Origin: Plantactinospora alkalitolerans
GTDB lineage: Bacteria; Actinomycetota; Actinomycetes; Mycobacteriales; Micromonosporaceae
Assembly: GCF_015690345.1 (NCBI RefSeq)
Contig: NZ_JADPUN010000145.1
Location: 22,187 to 86,186, forward strand
Direction: 5' to 3'
DNA: 64,000 nt
The position numbers were made by a program, and so were the translations under genes. Positions 26,770-35,205 of the stretch are shown here, in pieces. The notes beneath the pieces were generated by a model, which worked only from the letters and a program-made list of their open reading frames with translations, searched no databases and was not told the origin of the DNA. Positions within the stretch are counted from its first letter, which is position 1. The number at the start of each line of letters is the position of its first letter.

Positions 26770-28512
26770 TCACTCCCGGCCGACCTCCCGATCCCGGCGT
26801 ACCGTCGTCTTGCGGCCCTTGATGGTGCTCTGCCGCAGCCGGGCGATCACCTCGTCCGCGGCGGACCGTGGCACCTCGACCAGCGAGAACCGGTCGGCGA
26901 TCTCGATCGACCCGATCTCCCGGCCGCTGACCCGGGTCTCGCCGGTGATCGCACCGACCAGGTCCTGCGGGCGGATTCCGGCCCGGCGTCCGACGCCGAT
27001 GAACAGGCACGCCATGTCGGCCGACCGGGACCGACCGGCACCGGTACGCCGGTCGTCCCGACCGCCGTCCCGACCGCCGTCGCGGCGGGGACGGCTGTCC
27101 CGGTCGCCCCGGAACGCCACCTGCGGGATGTCCTCCTCGTCGACCGCGCCGCCCGTCGACTCGTGCGCCAGCCGCACCGCGGCGAGGGCCACCTCCATCA
27201 CGTCGAACTCGTCGGTGAGGGTCTCCACGATCACCCGGAACGGATCCAGGTCGTCCTCGAGCAGGCTCTCGTGCAGCGCGGCCCGGGTCATCTCCAGGCG
27301 CCGGGTCCGCAGGTCGGCCACGGTCGGAATCTTGTCGATCGAGATCCGTTGCCCGGTGGTCCGCTCGATGGTCTTGAGCATCCGGTGTTCCCGGGGTTCC
27401 GCCAGGGTGATCGCGATCCCCTGCCGGCCGGCCCGGCCGACCCGGCCGATCCGGTGCACGTACGACTCCGGCGCGGACGGCACGTCGTAGTTGACCACGT
27501 GGGTGAGCTGCTCGATGTCCAGCCCCCGGGCGGCCACGTCGGTCGCCACCAGCAGGTCTGCGGTGCCCGCCCGGAGCCGGCCCATCACCCGGTCGCGCTG
27601 CTCCTGGGTCATCCCGCCGTGCAGTGCCTCGGCCCGGTATCCCCGACCGTTCATGGTCTCGGTGAGCCGGTCGACCTCCTCCCGGCTGCGGCAGAAGACG
27701 ATGGCCGCGGTCGGCGCCTCGACGTCGAGGATCCGGCCGAGCGCCGCCGGCTTGTGCGATCGCGCGACGACGTACGCGGTCTGCCGGACCAGTGGCGCCG
27801 TGCCGGAGGGGGCCGGCTGGCGGCCGATCTCGATCCGGGCCGGATCGCGCAGGTGCTGTCGGGCCATCCCGTCGATCCGGCTCGGCATCGTCGCGGAGAA
27901 CAGCACCGTCTGCCGCTGCTCGGGCACGTGTTGCAGGATCGCCTCGATGTCCTCGGCGAAACCCATGTCCAGCATCTCGTCCGCCTCGTCCAGCACCACC
28001 GTGACGAGGCTGCCCAGCCGCAACGTGTCCCGGGAGATGTGGTCCAGTGCCCGCCCCGGGGTGGCCACCACGACGTCGACTCCGCCGTCCAGCACCCGCA
28101 ACTGCCGGGCGATCGGCTGTCCGCCGTAGATCGGCAGCACCCGTACGCCGAGGTCCCGACCGTACCGGTGGATCGCCTCGGAGACCTGGACGGCCAGTTC
28201 GCGGGTCGGTACCAGGATCAGCGCCGTCGGCTCCCCGGAGCGGCGGTCGGCCGGCATCCGCTGCAGTAGTGGTAGCGCGAAAGCGGCGGTCTTTCCGGTT
28301 CCGGTGGCCGCCTGTCCGAGCAGGTCACGCCCGGCCAGCAGCGGTGGGATCGCCTCCCGCTGGATCGCGGTCGGCTCCTCGTAGCCCAGCGTGCTCAGCG
28401 CGTCGAGGAGTTCGGCCCGCAGCCCAAGATCGGCGAAGGTGGCGGAGTCGTCGTCGGTGCCGTCGGGGCTCGTGGTGACCACCGGATCCGGTGGTGCGCT
28501 TTCGGAACTCAT
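26770..28512 (-). CDS. DEAD-box RNA helicase with DbpA-type RNA-binding domain
   Basis: The 580-residue protein has the full motif set: Q-motif TAIQREAIPP, Walker A ATGTGKT, PTREL, the DEAD box VLDEADEML, SAT, and the helicase-C motifs ATDVAARGLD and HRIGRVGR. After an Arg/Asp/Gly-rich linker (about 465-490), a DbpA-like RNA-recognition domain begins (FIGVGRRAGIRPQDLVGAI). This is the DeaD/CsdA type, which remodels structured RNA and ribosome precursors, especially in the cold. It is a housekeeping gene unrelated to its neighbours. The start is ATG 28512. Confidence 0.92.
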   Translation of the reverse strand: MSSESAPPDPVVTTSPDGTDDDSATFADLGLRAELLDALSTLGYEEPTAIQREAIPPLLAGRDLLGQAATGTGKTAAFALPLLQRMPADRRSGEPTALILVPTRELAVQVSEAIHRYGRDLGVRVLPIYGGQPIARQLRVLDGGVDVVVATPGRALDHISRDTLRLGSLVTVVLDEADEMLDMGFAEDIEAILQHVPEQRQTVLFSATMPSRIDGMARQHLRDPARIEIGRQPAPSGTAPLVRQTAYVVARSHKPAALGRILDVEAPTAAIVFCRSREEVDRLTETMNGRGYRAEALHGGMTQEQRDRVMGRLRAGTADLLVATDVAARGLDIEQLTHVVNYDVPSAPESYVHRIGRVGRAGRQGIAITLAEPREHRMLKTIERTTGQRISIDKIPTVADLRTRRLEMTRAALHESLLEDDLDPFRVIVETLTDEFDVMEVALAAVRLAHESTGGAVDEEDIPQVAFRGDRDSRPRRDGGRDGGRDDRRTGAGRSRSADMACLFIGVGRRAGIRPQDLVGAITGETRVSGREIGSIEIADRFSLVEVPRSAADEVIARLRQSTIKGRKTTVRRDREVGRE

Positions 28513-28684
28513 ACCGTCAGCCTTCCACCACGCCGGAGTGCGTGGCTCGGCGACCGGCCATCCGGGCCGCCCGGGGGGTGGTCCGGGCCCGGCGCCGGCT
28601 CGTCCGGCCCGGTCAAACGGCTGATGTGATCGGTGGATCGGCGCTGGTCGAGCGTTCCGCGCCCGGCCGGGATCCGAGTCCTCG

Positions 28685-28728
28685 GAGGGGCGGAACCTGT
28701 AACTTCACCGTAACTTCACCGCCCCTCA
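28685..28728 (+). promoter_or_regulatory. Candidate PHO box inside an inverted repeat
   Basis: Two exact 11-bp direct repeats, GTAACTTCACC, occupy 28699-28720. The 7+4 spacing and TTCACC core resemble the PhoP-binding direct-repeat units of streptomycetes (GTTCACC consensus). They sit between the arms GAGGGGCGG (28685-28693) and CCGCCCCTC (28720-28728). A TATGCT (about 28754) downstream could be the -10 element for the TetR/MFS genes. The helicase gene lies on the other side, about 170 bases away. Confidence 0.4.
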
Positions 28729-28790
28729 ACGGGCATTCAGCCCGTCCCTGCACTATGCTGCCGGCAGAACCAAGTCGTCCGTAGTCGTGG

Positions 28791-28806
28791 AATACAACAC
28801 CGTATT
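28791..28806 (+). promoter_or_regulatory. Candidate TetR operator (AATAC-N6-GTATT)
   Basis: The inverted repeat AATAC (28791-28795) and GTATT (28802-28806) lies 17 bases before the TetR gene, overlapping its likely leader. Autoregulatory operators of TetR repressors are commonly placed here. The arms are short, so this is a suggestion. Confidence 0.35.
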
Positions 28807-28823
28807 GGTCAGGTGGCTGGTGG

Positions 28824-29582
28824 ATGAGTGATCGCCGTAAGGATCAGAGTGACAGGTCCGGGACCGAGTCGGGCGGATCCGCCCGGGCACTGGGAACACG
28901 GGACCGGCTGCTTCGCGCGGCGATGGATCTCTTCGCCGAGCAGGGCTACCGGAAGACCACCATCGGGGAGATCGAGGCGCGGGCCGGCCTGGCACCGCGA
29001 TCCGGGGCGCTCTACCAGTACTTCGCCAGCAAGGAGGAGGTGCTCCGGGCCGGCATCGAGCGGCACATCGAACAGTTGAGCGTGCTCACCTCCGCGCTCG
29101 ACCTGCTGCCGCTGGCCGACCTCCGGTCCGAGATCATCCTGCTCGGGCGGTGGAACCTCCAGGACCTGAACCGCCGGGAACCGCTGTACCGGCTGGTCCG
29201 GCAGGAGGGCGAGGTCGTTCCCGGGCTCCTCGACCAGCTACGGGAGGCCGTACACGACAGCCCGCACCGGCGGATCGCGGAGTGGATCAGCCGCAGCGCC
29301 GAGGCCGCCGGCACCGCGCACGTGGACGCCGAAGCACTGGCCCTCATCGTCGCCGGCTCGATGGGCCACTACCGCACGCTTGAGTCGATCTACGGACGTA
29401 AGCCGCTCGACATCGACGACGAACGGTTCCTTGCCACCTGGGTCGAGGTGTGCATCGCCATCGCCCAGCACTTCGGCCTCGACGCCGCCCGGGACAGCAC
29501 GTACGGCCGCGACGGTTTCGCTCGTCCCGACCGACCCAGGAGCGCCAGGAAAGAGGACTCCGCGCATGCCAGAGACACCTGA
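28824..29582 (+). CDS. TetR-family transcriptional repressor
   Basis: The 252-residue protein has a TetR_N helix-turn-helix near residues 25-70 (TRDRLLRAAMDLFAEQGY, TTIGEIEARAG, LYQYFASKEEVLRAGI). A helical ligand-binding domain without recognised specificity follows. The ATG at 28824 is favoured over an overlapping frame by composition. It overlaps the MFS transporter start by 17 bases, so regulator and pump form one operon. The usual logic is repression of the pump until a toxic ligand binds. A link to the phosphinate cluster 3.7 kb downstream is possible but unproven. Confidence 0.85.
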   Translation: MSDRRKDQSDRSGTESGGSARALGTRDRLLRAAMDLFAEQGYRKTTIGEIEARAGLAPRSGALYQYFASKEEVLRAGIERHIEQLSVLTSALDLLPLADLRSEIILLGRWNLQDLNRREPLYRLVRQEGEVVPGLLDQLREAVHDSPHRRIAEWISRSAEAAGTAHVDAEALALIVAGSMGHYRTLESIYGRKPLDIDDERFLATWVEVCIAIAQHFGLDAARDSTYGRDGFARPDRPRSARKEDSAHARDT

Positions 29583-31005
29583 CGCCAGGGCCCGTGCCCG
29601 GCGGGTACTCGCCGTCTGTTCCCTCGCCGCCTTCATGGCCTTCCTGGACGTCACCATCGTCAACGTCGCCTTCCCGGATCTCCAGCGTTACTTCCCCACG
29701 GTGCGCGAGGACGAACTGTCCTGGGTGCTCAACGGCTACAACGTGGTCTTCTCCGCGGCCCTGGTCCCGGCCGGTCGACTCGCCGACATGGTGGGCCGGC
29801 GGCGGCTGTTCCTGATCGGGCTGCTCCTGTTCACGGTGGCGTCGGCGGGCTGCGCCGCGGCCCCGTCCGTCTGGTGGCTGATCGCGGCCCGCGTCGTGCA
29901 GGCGATCGGCGCGGCGGCGGTGATCCCGAGTTCGATCGCCCTGCTGCTCCACGAGTACCCGGCGGAGCGCCGGCTCGCCGCCACCTCCATGCTGGGCGCC
30001 TGCGCGGCCGCCGCCGCGGCCTTCGGGCCCACCGTCGGCGGCGTGCTGATCGAGGTGCTCGACTGGCGGCTGGTCTTCCTGGTCAACGTGCCGATCGGGG
30101 TGGCGACGATGATCTGGGGCGCGCGCGTACTGCGGGAGTCGGCGGACCAGCGACGGGGCAGGATGCCCGACCTGCTCGGTGCCGCCGCCCTCGCGCTGGG
30201 GCTCGGCGCGCTGGCGCTGACGATAACCAAGGGCAACGACTGGGGCTGGACCAGTGCCCGTACGCTCGGTCCCTTCGCCGGGTCGTTCGGCCTGATCGGC
30301 CTGGCGCTCTGGAGATCCGCGCGACATCCCGCACCCGTGGTGGAACTCGGTCTGCTCCGGCTCCGTCCGGTCGCGGCCGGCAACGCCGCCCTGGTCCTGT
30401 TCTCCATCGGGATCTACGGCAAAATTCTGGTAGATGTGCTCTATCTCAGTAATGTGTGGCATCTTCGGCCGGTGTTGACGGGATTGGCACTCGCGCCGGG
30501 CCCGTTGATAACCGCCGCGTGTGCGCCGGTCGCCGGAATCTTGGCCGACCGATTCGGCGGAAAGCGGATCGCCGGTATCGGTGTGGTGGTGTACGGGCTT
30601 GGTTGCGTGTGGTTTGCCACGGTTCCTGGAGTTGAGCTCAATTATCTGACTGAATGGTTGCCAGGTTCGTTCCTTACTGGTATTGGAAACGCGATGGCTT
30701 TTCCCGTGTTGACCGGAGTTGCCGTCGCGTCGCTTCCGGTCTCCCGGTTCGCCACCGGCAGCGCGGTCAACGCCACGGCCCGACAGGTCGGTGCCGCCCT
30801 CGGGGTCGCGGTGGTGGTGGCCATCCTGGGCTCGCTCAGCGGACCCGAGAGCCGGGACGCCCTGCTACGCGGGTTCTGGTGCACGGGCGCGGCGTCCGGA
30901 CTGGCCCTGTTCGCGGTGCTTGCCCTGCGCCGGTCCCCGGCCGTGCTGCCGGTCGGAGCGGGTCCACCGCTGTCCGCGTCCAGCGCGCAGGACCGGGTCG
31001 GCTGA
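29566..31005 (+). CDS. MFS drug exporter, EmrB/QacA (DHA2) type
   Basis: The 479-residue protein has 14 predicted helices. DHA2 hallmarks are FLDVTIVNVAFPDLQ in helix 1, WVLNGYNVVFSA, GRLADMVGRRRLF (motif A) and GPTVGGVLIEVLDWRLVFLVN (motif C region, shown here as its full stretch of 21 residues minus its flanks). The start is ATG 29566 inside the end of the TetR gene. It exports lipophilic or amphipathic compounds with proton exchange. A segment at about 30420-30720 has clearly lower GC and atypical codons compared with the rest of the gene, suggesting a recombined patch. It ends in a strong hairpin shared with the Nramp gene. Confidence 0.85.
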   Translation: MPETPDARARARRVLAVCSLAAFMAFLDVTIVNVAFPDLQRYFPTVREDELSWVLNGYNVVFSAALVPAGRLADMVGRRRLFLIGLLLFTVASAGCAAAPSVWWLIAARVVQAIGAAAVIPSSIALLLHEYPAERRLAATSMLGACAAAAAAFGPTVGGVLIEVLDWRLVFLVNVPIGVATMIWGARVLRESADQRRGRMPDLLGAAALALGLGALALTITKGNDWGWTSARTLGPFAGSFGLIGLALWRSARHPAPVVELGLLRLRPVAAGNAALVLFSIGIYGKILVDVLYLSNVWHLRPVLTGLALAPGPLITAACAPVAGILADRFGGKRIAGIGVVVYGLGCVWFATVPGVELNYLTEWLPGSFLTGIGNAMAFPVLTGVAVASLPVSRFATGSAVNATARQVGAALGVAVVVAILGSLSGPESRDALLRGFWCTGAASGLALFAVLALRRSPAVLPVGAGPPLSASSAQDRVG

Positions 31006-31024
31006 GCCTGCGCCCGACCCGGTC
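30991..31024. terminator. Terminator hairpin between convergent MFS and Nramp genes
   Basis: An 11-bp perfect stem, GACCGGGTCGG (30991-31001) with CCGACCCGGTC (31014-31024), encloses a 12-base loop over the MFS stop codon. Its position between convergent genes fits a bidirectional terminator. Confidence 0.65.
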
Positions 31025-31038
31025 CTGCCGGGATCCAC

Positions 31039-32325
31039 TCAGCCGCCGACCAGGATGGTCAGCACGGCCAGCACCGAGATGAACACCGCCGCGCAGCTCG
31101 CCGCCACCGTGGTGATCCGCCGGTTGACCAGCTCTCCCATCAGCGACGCGTCCCGGGTGAAGAACACCAGCGGCCAGAGCGCGAAGGGGATGCCGATGCT
31201 CAGCGTGACCTGGCTGAGCACCAGCGCTCTGGTCGGCTCCAGGCCCAGGGCCAGGATGCCGAGCGCCGGCACGATGGTGACCAGCCGGCGCACGGTCACC
31301 GGGATGGACCGACGGAGGAAGCCGGCGAGGATGACCGAGCCGGCGTACGTGCCGACCGAGGAGGAGACCAGCCCCGACACGAGCAGGGCCAACCCGAAAC
31401 AGGCCGCCGCGAGCGCACCGGACCGCTCGTCGAAGAGGTGGTACGCCTGCTCGAGTTCGGTGACGCCGCTGCCGGCCAGGCTGCCCGCGGCTATCGCGAT
31501 CAGCATGACGTTGGTGGCACCGGCCACCAGCATCGCCGCCACCACGTCGATCCGGGTGGCGGTCAGCAGCCGCCGCCGGGCCGGAACGGTGCGAACCACG
31601 CCGAAGCGGTCCCGGATCAGCGCGGAGTGCAGGTAGATCGCGTGCGGCATGATCGTGGCGCCGAGGATCGCCGCGGCGAGCAGGATGGCGCCCTGGTCCG
31701 GCAAGTCGGGTATCACACCGCCGGCCAGGCCTCGAGGTGAGGGCTCGGCGGTGACGGCCGCGTAGCCGAAGCCGAGAAAGATCAGCGCCAGCATCGCCGC
31801 GGTGAGCCGCTCGAAGCTCCGCTGCCCGTGCCGGGTCTGCACGATCAGCAGGACGAACGCGACGGCGCCGGTCAGCAGCCCGCCGGCCAGCAGCGGCACA
31901 CCGAACAGCAGGTAGAGGGCGACGGCACCGCCGAGCACCTCGGCGACGTCGGTGGCGATGGCCACCACCTCGGCCTGGCCCCAGAGCAGGTAGACCACCG
32001 GCCTGGGAAACCGTTCACGGCAGAGTTCCGGCAGGGTACGACCGGTGGCGAGGCCGAGCTTCGCCGACAGGTACTGGGTAAGCACGGCGAGCAGATTCGC
32101 GAGCACCACGACCCAGACCAGTTGGTACGCGTACTGGGAGCCGGCCGACACGTTCGTCGCCACGTTGCCGGGGTCGACGTAGGCGATCGCCGCTACGAAC
32201 GCCGGACCCAGCCGAATGACAAGGTGTCCGAGGGGCATCTTGCCGGTAATGGATGAGTTCAGCTTCGGTGAATGATGTGCGACATTACTCTGGGCGCTCG
32301 AACGGGTACCATTCTGTGATCGCAC
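31039..32325 (-). CDS. mntH: Nramp-family divalent metal (Mn2+/Fe2+) transporter
   Basis: The protein has about 11 helices with both metal-site motifs of the family: YVDPGNVATN in helix 1 (Asp/Asn ligands) and ATIMPHAIYLHS in helix 6 (Met ligand). It imports Mn2+ or Fe2+ with protons. I chose GTG 32325 because GGAGG lies four or five bases upstream, giving 428 residues; ATG 32238 and the upstream frame to 32403 are alternatives. A 12-bp palindrome (TGAGGGCCCTCA, 32391-32402) upstream could be an operator. Manganese or iron supply may matter for the metal-dependent phosphonate enzymes next door, but the gene is not in their operon. Confidence 0.85.
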   Translation of the reverse strand: MRSQNGTRSSAQSNVAHHSPKLNSSITGKMPLGHLVIRLGPAFVAAIAYVDPGNVATNVSAGSQYAYQLVWVVVLANLLAVLTQYLSAKLGLATGRTLPELCRERFPRPVVYLLWGQAEVVAIATDVAEVLGGAVALYLLFGVPLLAGGLLTGAVAFVLLIVQTRHGQRSFERLTAAMLALIFLGFGYAAVTAEPSPRGLAGGVIPDLPDQGAILLAAAILGATIMPHAIYLHSALIRDRFGVVRTVPARRRLLTATRIDVVAAMLVAGATNVMLIAIAAGSLAGSGVTELEQAYHLFDERSGALAAACFGLALLVSGLVSSSVGTYAGSVILAGFLRRSIPVTVRRLVTIVPALGILALGLEPTRALVLSQVTLSIGIPFALWPLVFFTRDASLMGELVNRRITTVAASCAAVFISVLAVLTILVGG

Positions 32326-32390
32326 CGTGCCTCCAGTCTGCGTAGGTACGCATCCCCCGGCGGGTAATTCGTCAAGTTTCACAACTCGCC

Positions 32391-32402
32391 TGAGGGCCCT
32401 CA
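32391..32402 (-). promoter_or_regulatory. 12-bp palindrome upstream of mntH
   Basis: TGAGGGCCCTCA is a perfect palindrome 66 bases before the chosen mntH start, in the gap shared with the phosphinate operon. It could be an operator for a metal regulator, but it does not match a consensus I know. Confidence 0.3.
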
Positions 32403-32526
32403 ATACGGACGTTGTGACGGATCACCGTCTTGAGGTTGCTCCTTATATTGTTGACTTCATGTAGTCGTAGTTTGTACGCTTCGACGCTGTCAAGGCTTTA
32501 GATTCCCGGCTGATTGGCCGCATCGG

Positions 32527-32540
32527 CTTGACTGATCAAG
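32527..32540 (+). promoter_or_regulatory. Inverted repeat just before the phosphinate operon
   Basis: CTTGA (32527-32531) and TCAAG (32536-32540), four bases apart, lie 20 bases upstream of the first biosynthetic gene. The surrounding 32404-32560 is AT-rich, with TTGACT near 32448 and TAGATT near 32498 as promoter-like words. The repeat may be a repressor site or a 5' leader hairpin for the whole cluster. Confidence 0.35.
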
Positions 32541-32560
32541 TTGCTTGTTTGGGGGGCCAC

Positions 32561-33865
32561 ATGCGACTTGCACCGCAACCTTCTTCGGTCGCCACCCCCG
32601 TGCCCGGTGCGCGGGTGCCGGCCCAACGCACGATCGTCGGGCCCGGCGCCGTCGCCGCCGTACCGGCGGAGGCCGAGGCGATCACCGGCGTTCCGGCGGC
32701 GCAACTCCGCGCCGTCCTCGTCGTCGGCCCGGGATTCGACACCCGGTCCTGGGCCGAGCGGATGGTCGCCGCGCTGCGACCGCTGCCGATCCGGCGGTAC
32801 GTCCACCCGGGCCCGGCAACCCCCGACGGCGTGTTGCGACTGGCACGGCTGCTCCGCGGAAGCCGCCCCGAGATCGTGCTGGCGGTCGGCGGTGGCACCG
32901 TGCTCGACACCGTGAAGGCGGCGGTGGCGCTACAGCCGTACCCCGACCTCGACGAGCGCGACGTGGCGCGGGGGTGCGACGACCCCGAACTGCGGCGGCG
33001 CTGGCCGGTCGACGCTCCCGCCCGACCGGCGGTGGTCGCGGTGCCCAGCACCCCGGGCACCGGAGCCGAGGCCACCCCGTTCGCCACCCTCTGGGACACC
33101 GCCGCCGGCCGGAAGCTCTCCCTGGCCGGTCCCGAGCTGCTGCCCCGGACCGTGATCCTCGATCCGGACCTGCTCGTGGGGCTGGACCGGACCGTCCTCG
33201 CCTGCGCCGTGCTGGACACGATCTGCCAGGGCGCCGAGGCAGCCTGGTCGATCCGCTCCACCCCGGCGTCGACCGCCTTCGGCCTGAGCGCACTCGGCGC
33301 CGCCGCCGGTGTGCTGGACCGGCTCGTCGCCGGACGACTCGACGACGCCGGGCGAGAAGCCCTGCTCCTCGCCGGCCACCACTCCGGCAGGGCCATCGCC
33401 GAGGCACCGACCTCGTCCTGTCACGCCATCTCGTACCCGCTGACCCTGTGGTTGGGGCTGGCGCACGGGCACGCGTGCGGGGTGAGCCTGCCGAGGTTGC
33501 TGCGTCACAACGCGGATGTGACCACGGCGGACTGTGCGGACCCGCGGGGTGTCCGGCACGTCCGGGCGGTGGTCGACCGGATCGCCATGGCCCTGGGCGC
33601 CGACGTGGCGGCATCCGGGCCGGACGGAGCAGGCGGGCCGGACGGAGCAGGCGCCGCACGGGCCGCTGCCGCCGCCGCACGGGTCGAACGGCTGCTCGTC
33701 GGAGCCGGTCTGACGCCCCTGGAAGGGCTACCCGTCGACGCGCACGACCTGGCCGTCGAGGCCCTCAACTACCCCCGATGCCACGACAATCCGCGCCGGC
33801 TGGACGTCCCCGTCCTCAGCCGGCTCCTCGGCACTCCGCTGGGACTGGAGGAGTCATGCTCGTAG
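32561..33865 (+). CDS. phpC: Phosphonoacetaldehyde reductase (iron-type alcohol dehydrogenase, PhpC-like)
   Basis: The 434-residue protein is a group III alcohol dehydrogenase. It has the nucleotide-binding region VLAVGGGTVLDTVKAA, the STPGTGAEAT loop and metal-site residues in VLDTICQGAEAAWS, SSCHAISYPLT and GHACGVSLPRLL. In phosphinothricin biosynthesis PhpC reduces phosphonoacetaldehyde to 2-hydroxyethylphosphonate with NAD(P)H, and the context here (decarboxylase, HEP dioxygenase) is the same. ATG 32561 follows a run of six G. It is the first gene of the operon and overlaps the next by ten bases. A Gly/Ala-rich insert near residue 350 is unusual. Confidence 0.85.
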   Translation: MRLAPQPSSVATPVPGARVPAQRTIVGPGAVAAVPAEAEAITGVPAAQLRAVLVVGPGFDTRSWAERMVAALRPLPIRRYVHPGPATPDGVLRLARLLRGSRPEIVLAVGGGTVLDTVKAAVALQPYPDLDERDVARGCDDPELRRRWPVDAPARPAVVAVPSTPGTGAEATPFATLWDTAAGRKLSLAGPELLPRTVILDPDLLVGLDRTVLACAVLDTICQGAEAAWSIRSTPASTAFGLSALGAAAGVLDRLVAGRLDDAGREALLLAGHHSGRAIAEAPTSSCHAISYPLTLWLGLAHGHACGVSLPRLLRHNADVTTADCADPRGVRHVRAVVDRIAMALGADVAASGPDGAGGPDGAGAARAAAAAARVERLLVGAGLTPLEGLPVDAHDLAVEALNYPRCHDNPRRLDVPVLSRLLGTPLGLEESCS

Positions 33866-35196
33866 ACCCGTTCAAGGTCGCGCACTGGATGAACGCCCGC
33901 AAGCACACCGCGACGCAGGTCGCCGAACTCGCCGGGGTGCCCGGGGAAGAGTTGACCGGCCTGCTCGGCGGCGGCATCGCCGAGGTCGACGACGCGCTGC
34001 TGGGCCGCATCGCGCTCGCACTGCGCGTCGATCCGGCCCAACTCTGTGCCCAGGGCGCCCGGGACCTGACCGTCGTACACCAGACGGCGGACGCGCTCGC
34101 CGCCACCTGCCGGCCGATCCAGCGCGACGGAATCCACTTCTACAACTACTACTCGATGGCGGCGCCGCCCGGCCGGGTGGCGCCGGTCATCCTCGACATC
34201 CTCTGCCCGGCCGACCGGCTGCCCGCGCTCAACAACGGGCACCTGGAACCGGCCATCACGGTCAACCTCGGCCCGGGAGACATCCACGGCCGGTGGGGAC
34301 CGGAACTCACCCCGCAGACCTGGCAGGTGTTGCACGCCAACCCCGGCGACGACCCGTGGATCGTCGGCGACTCGTACGTCGAACCGTCGTACTGCCCGCA
34401 CAGCTACTCGCTCGCCGGTGCCGCGCCGGCCCGGATCGTCTCCTACACCGGACAGTCGAACATGGCGCCGGTGATCGAGGAGGCGAACGCGTGGTCGGAC
34501 AGCGCCTATGCCCGGTACCTCGAACTGCTCGACGGCGGGCTCTCCCCGGGAGACCTGCTGGACCTGCTGCTGGCCCGGCGCGGCTACCAACGGTCCTCCG
34601 CCGCCGAGGCGATCGGCGTCGACCCGGCGGCGCTGGACAAGGCGGTCAGCGACCCGGTGGCCGGGATCCCCGTGCTCCGGGCCCTGGCCCGGACGGTGGG
34701 ACTGGACTACCGCCTGCTGCTGCCGGCCGAGCGGAGCCACGACGCGGTCGGCAAGTCGTACCGGGACGTGCCGGACGCCCGCGCCTCGCGCCGCCGGCTC
34801 GGCCCGTACGAGGTGGCCTCGATGGCGAGCGCCCCGCACCTGCCGGACCTCACCGGGCTCTACCTGCGGGTCGACCCGGACGCCGCCGAGCTGCCCGGTG
34901 CCGACCTGGTGGAGCCGGCCGAGTCGCACTACCTCGTCGCCGGCGGCGAACTCACCCTCGACTGGGACGACGCGCAGGGGCAGCGCCAGAGCACCACCCT
35001 CTCCGCCGACGGCTCGGCCTGGGTCGGCCCGTTCGTCCGGCACCGCTGGTCCGGTGACGGGGCACTGCTGAAGTTCGGCTCCGGCTCCCACGTCGGCTAT
35101 CTCGACCTGGTCGAACTGACCAACACGTACGCACCGGCGGCGACCGCCCGACGAGGCCGCCGCGACCTGTCCAGCTGGGGATACGACGAGGGATAG
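33856..35196 (+). CDS. phpD: 2-Hydroxyethylphosphonate dioxygenase (PhpD-like)
   Basis: The 446-residue protein has the length and bi-domain HTH/cupin arrangement of HEPD, a non-haem iron enzyme that splits 2-hydroxyethylphosphonate into hydroxymethylphosphonate and formate. The iron triad is visible: His in NNGHLEPAITVNLG and Glu plus His in DSYVEPSYCPHSYSL. Glu at the second ligand position matches HEPD, whereas methylphosphonate synthase has Gln, so methylphosphonate is less likely. A second cupin half lies near residues 315-410. The ATG at 33856 lies within the end of phpC. The enzyme commits the pathway to one-carbon phosphonates. Confidence 0.9.
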   Translation: MLVDPFKVAHWMNARKHTATQVAELAGVPGEELTGLLGGGIAEVDDALLGRIALALRVDPAQLCAQGARDLTVVHQTADALAATCRPIQRDGIHFYNYYSMAAPPGRVAPVILDILCPADRLPALNNGHLEPAITVNLGPGDIHGRWGPELTPQTWQVLHANPGDDPWIVGDSYVEPSYCPHSYSLAGAAPARIVSYTGQSNMAPVIEEANAWSDSAYARYLELLDGGLSPGDLLDLLLARRGYQRSSAAEAIGVDPAALDKAVSDPVAGIPVLRALARTVGLDYRLLLPAERSHDAVGKSYRDVPDARASRRRLGPYEVASMASAPHLPDLTGLYLRVDPDAAELPGADLVEPAESHYLVAGGELTLDWDDAQGQRQSTTLSADGSAWVGPFVRHRWSGDGALLKFGSGSHVGYLDLVELTNTYAPAATARRGRRDLSSWGYDEG

Positions 35197-35205
35197 GTGG
35201 CAACG

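Noticed and set aside
32545..35196. A single long frame that would fuse phpC-region sequence to phpD
   Set aside because: The first part is out of frame with phpC and has shadow composition. PhpD has its own ATG at 33856, and the protein from there has normal HEPD length.
33856..35196. Methylphosphonate synthase instead of HEP dioxygenase
   Set aside because: The second iron ligand position reads Glu (VEPSYCPHS) as in HEPD, not Gln as in methylphosphonate synthase, and downstream genes need hydroxymethylphosphonate.
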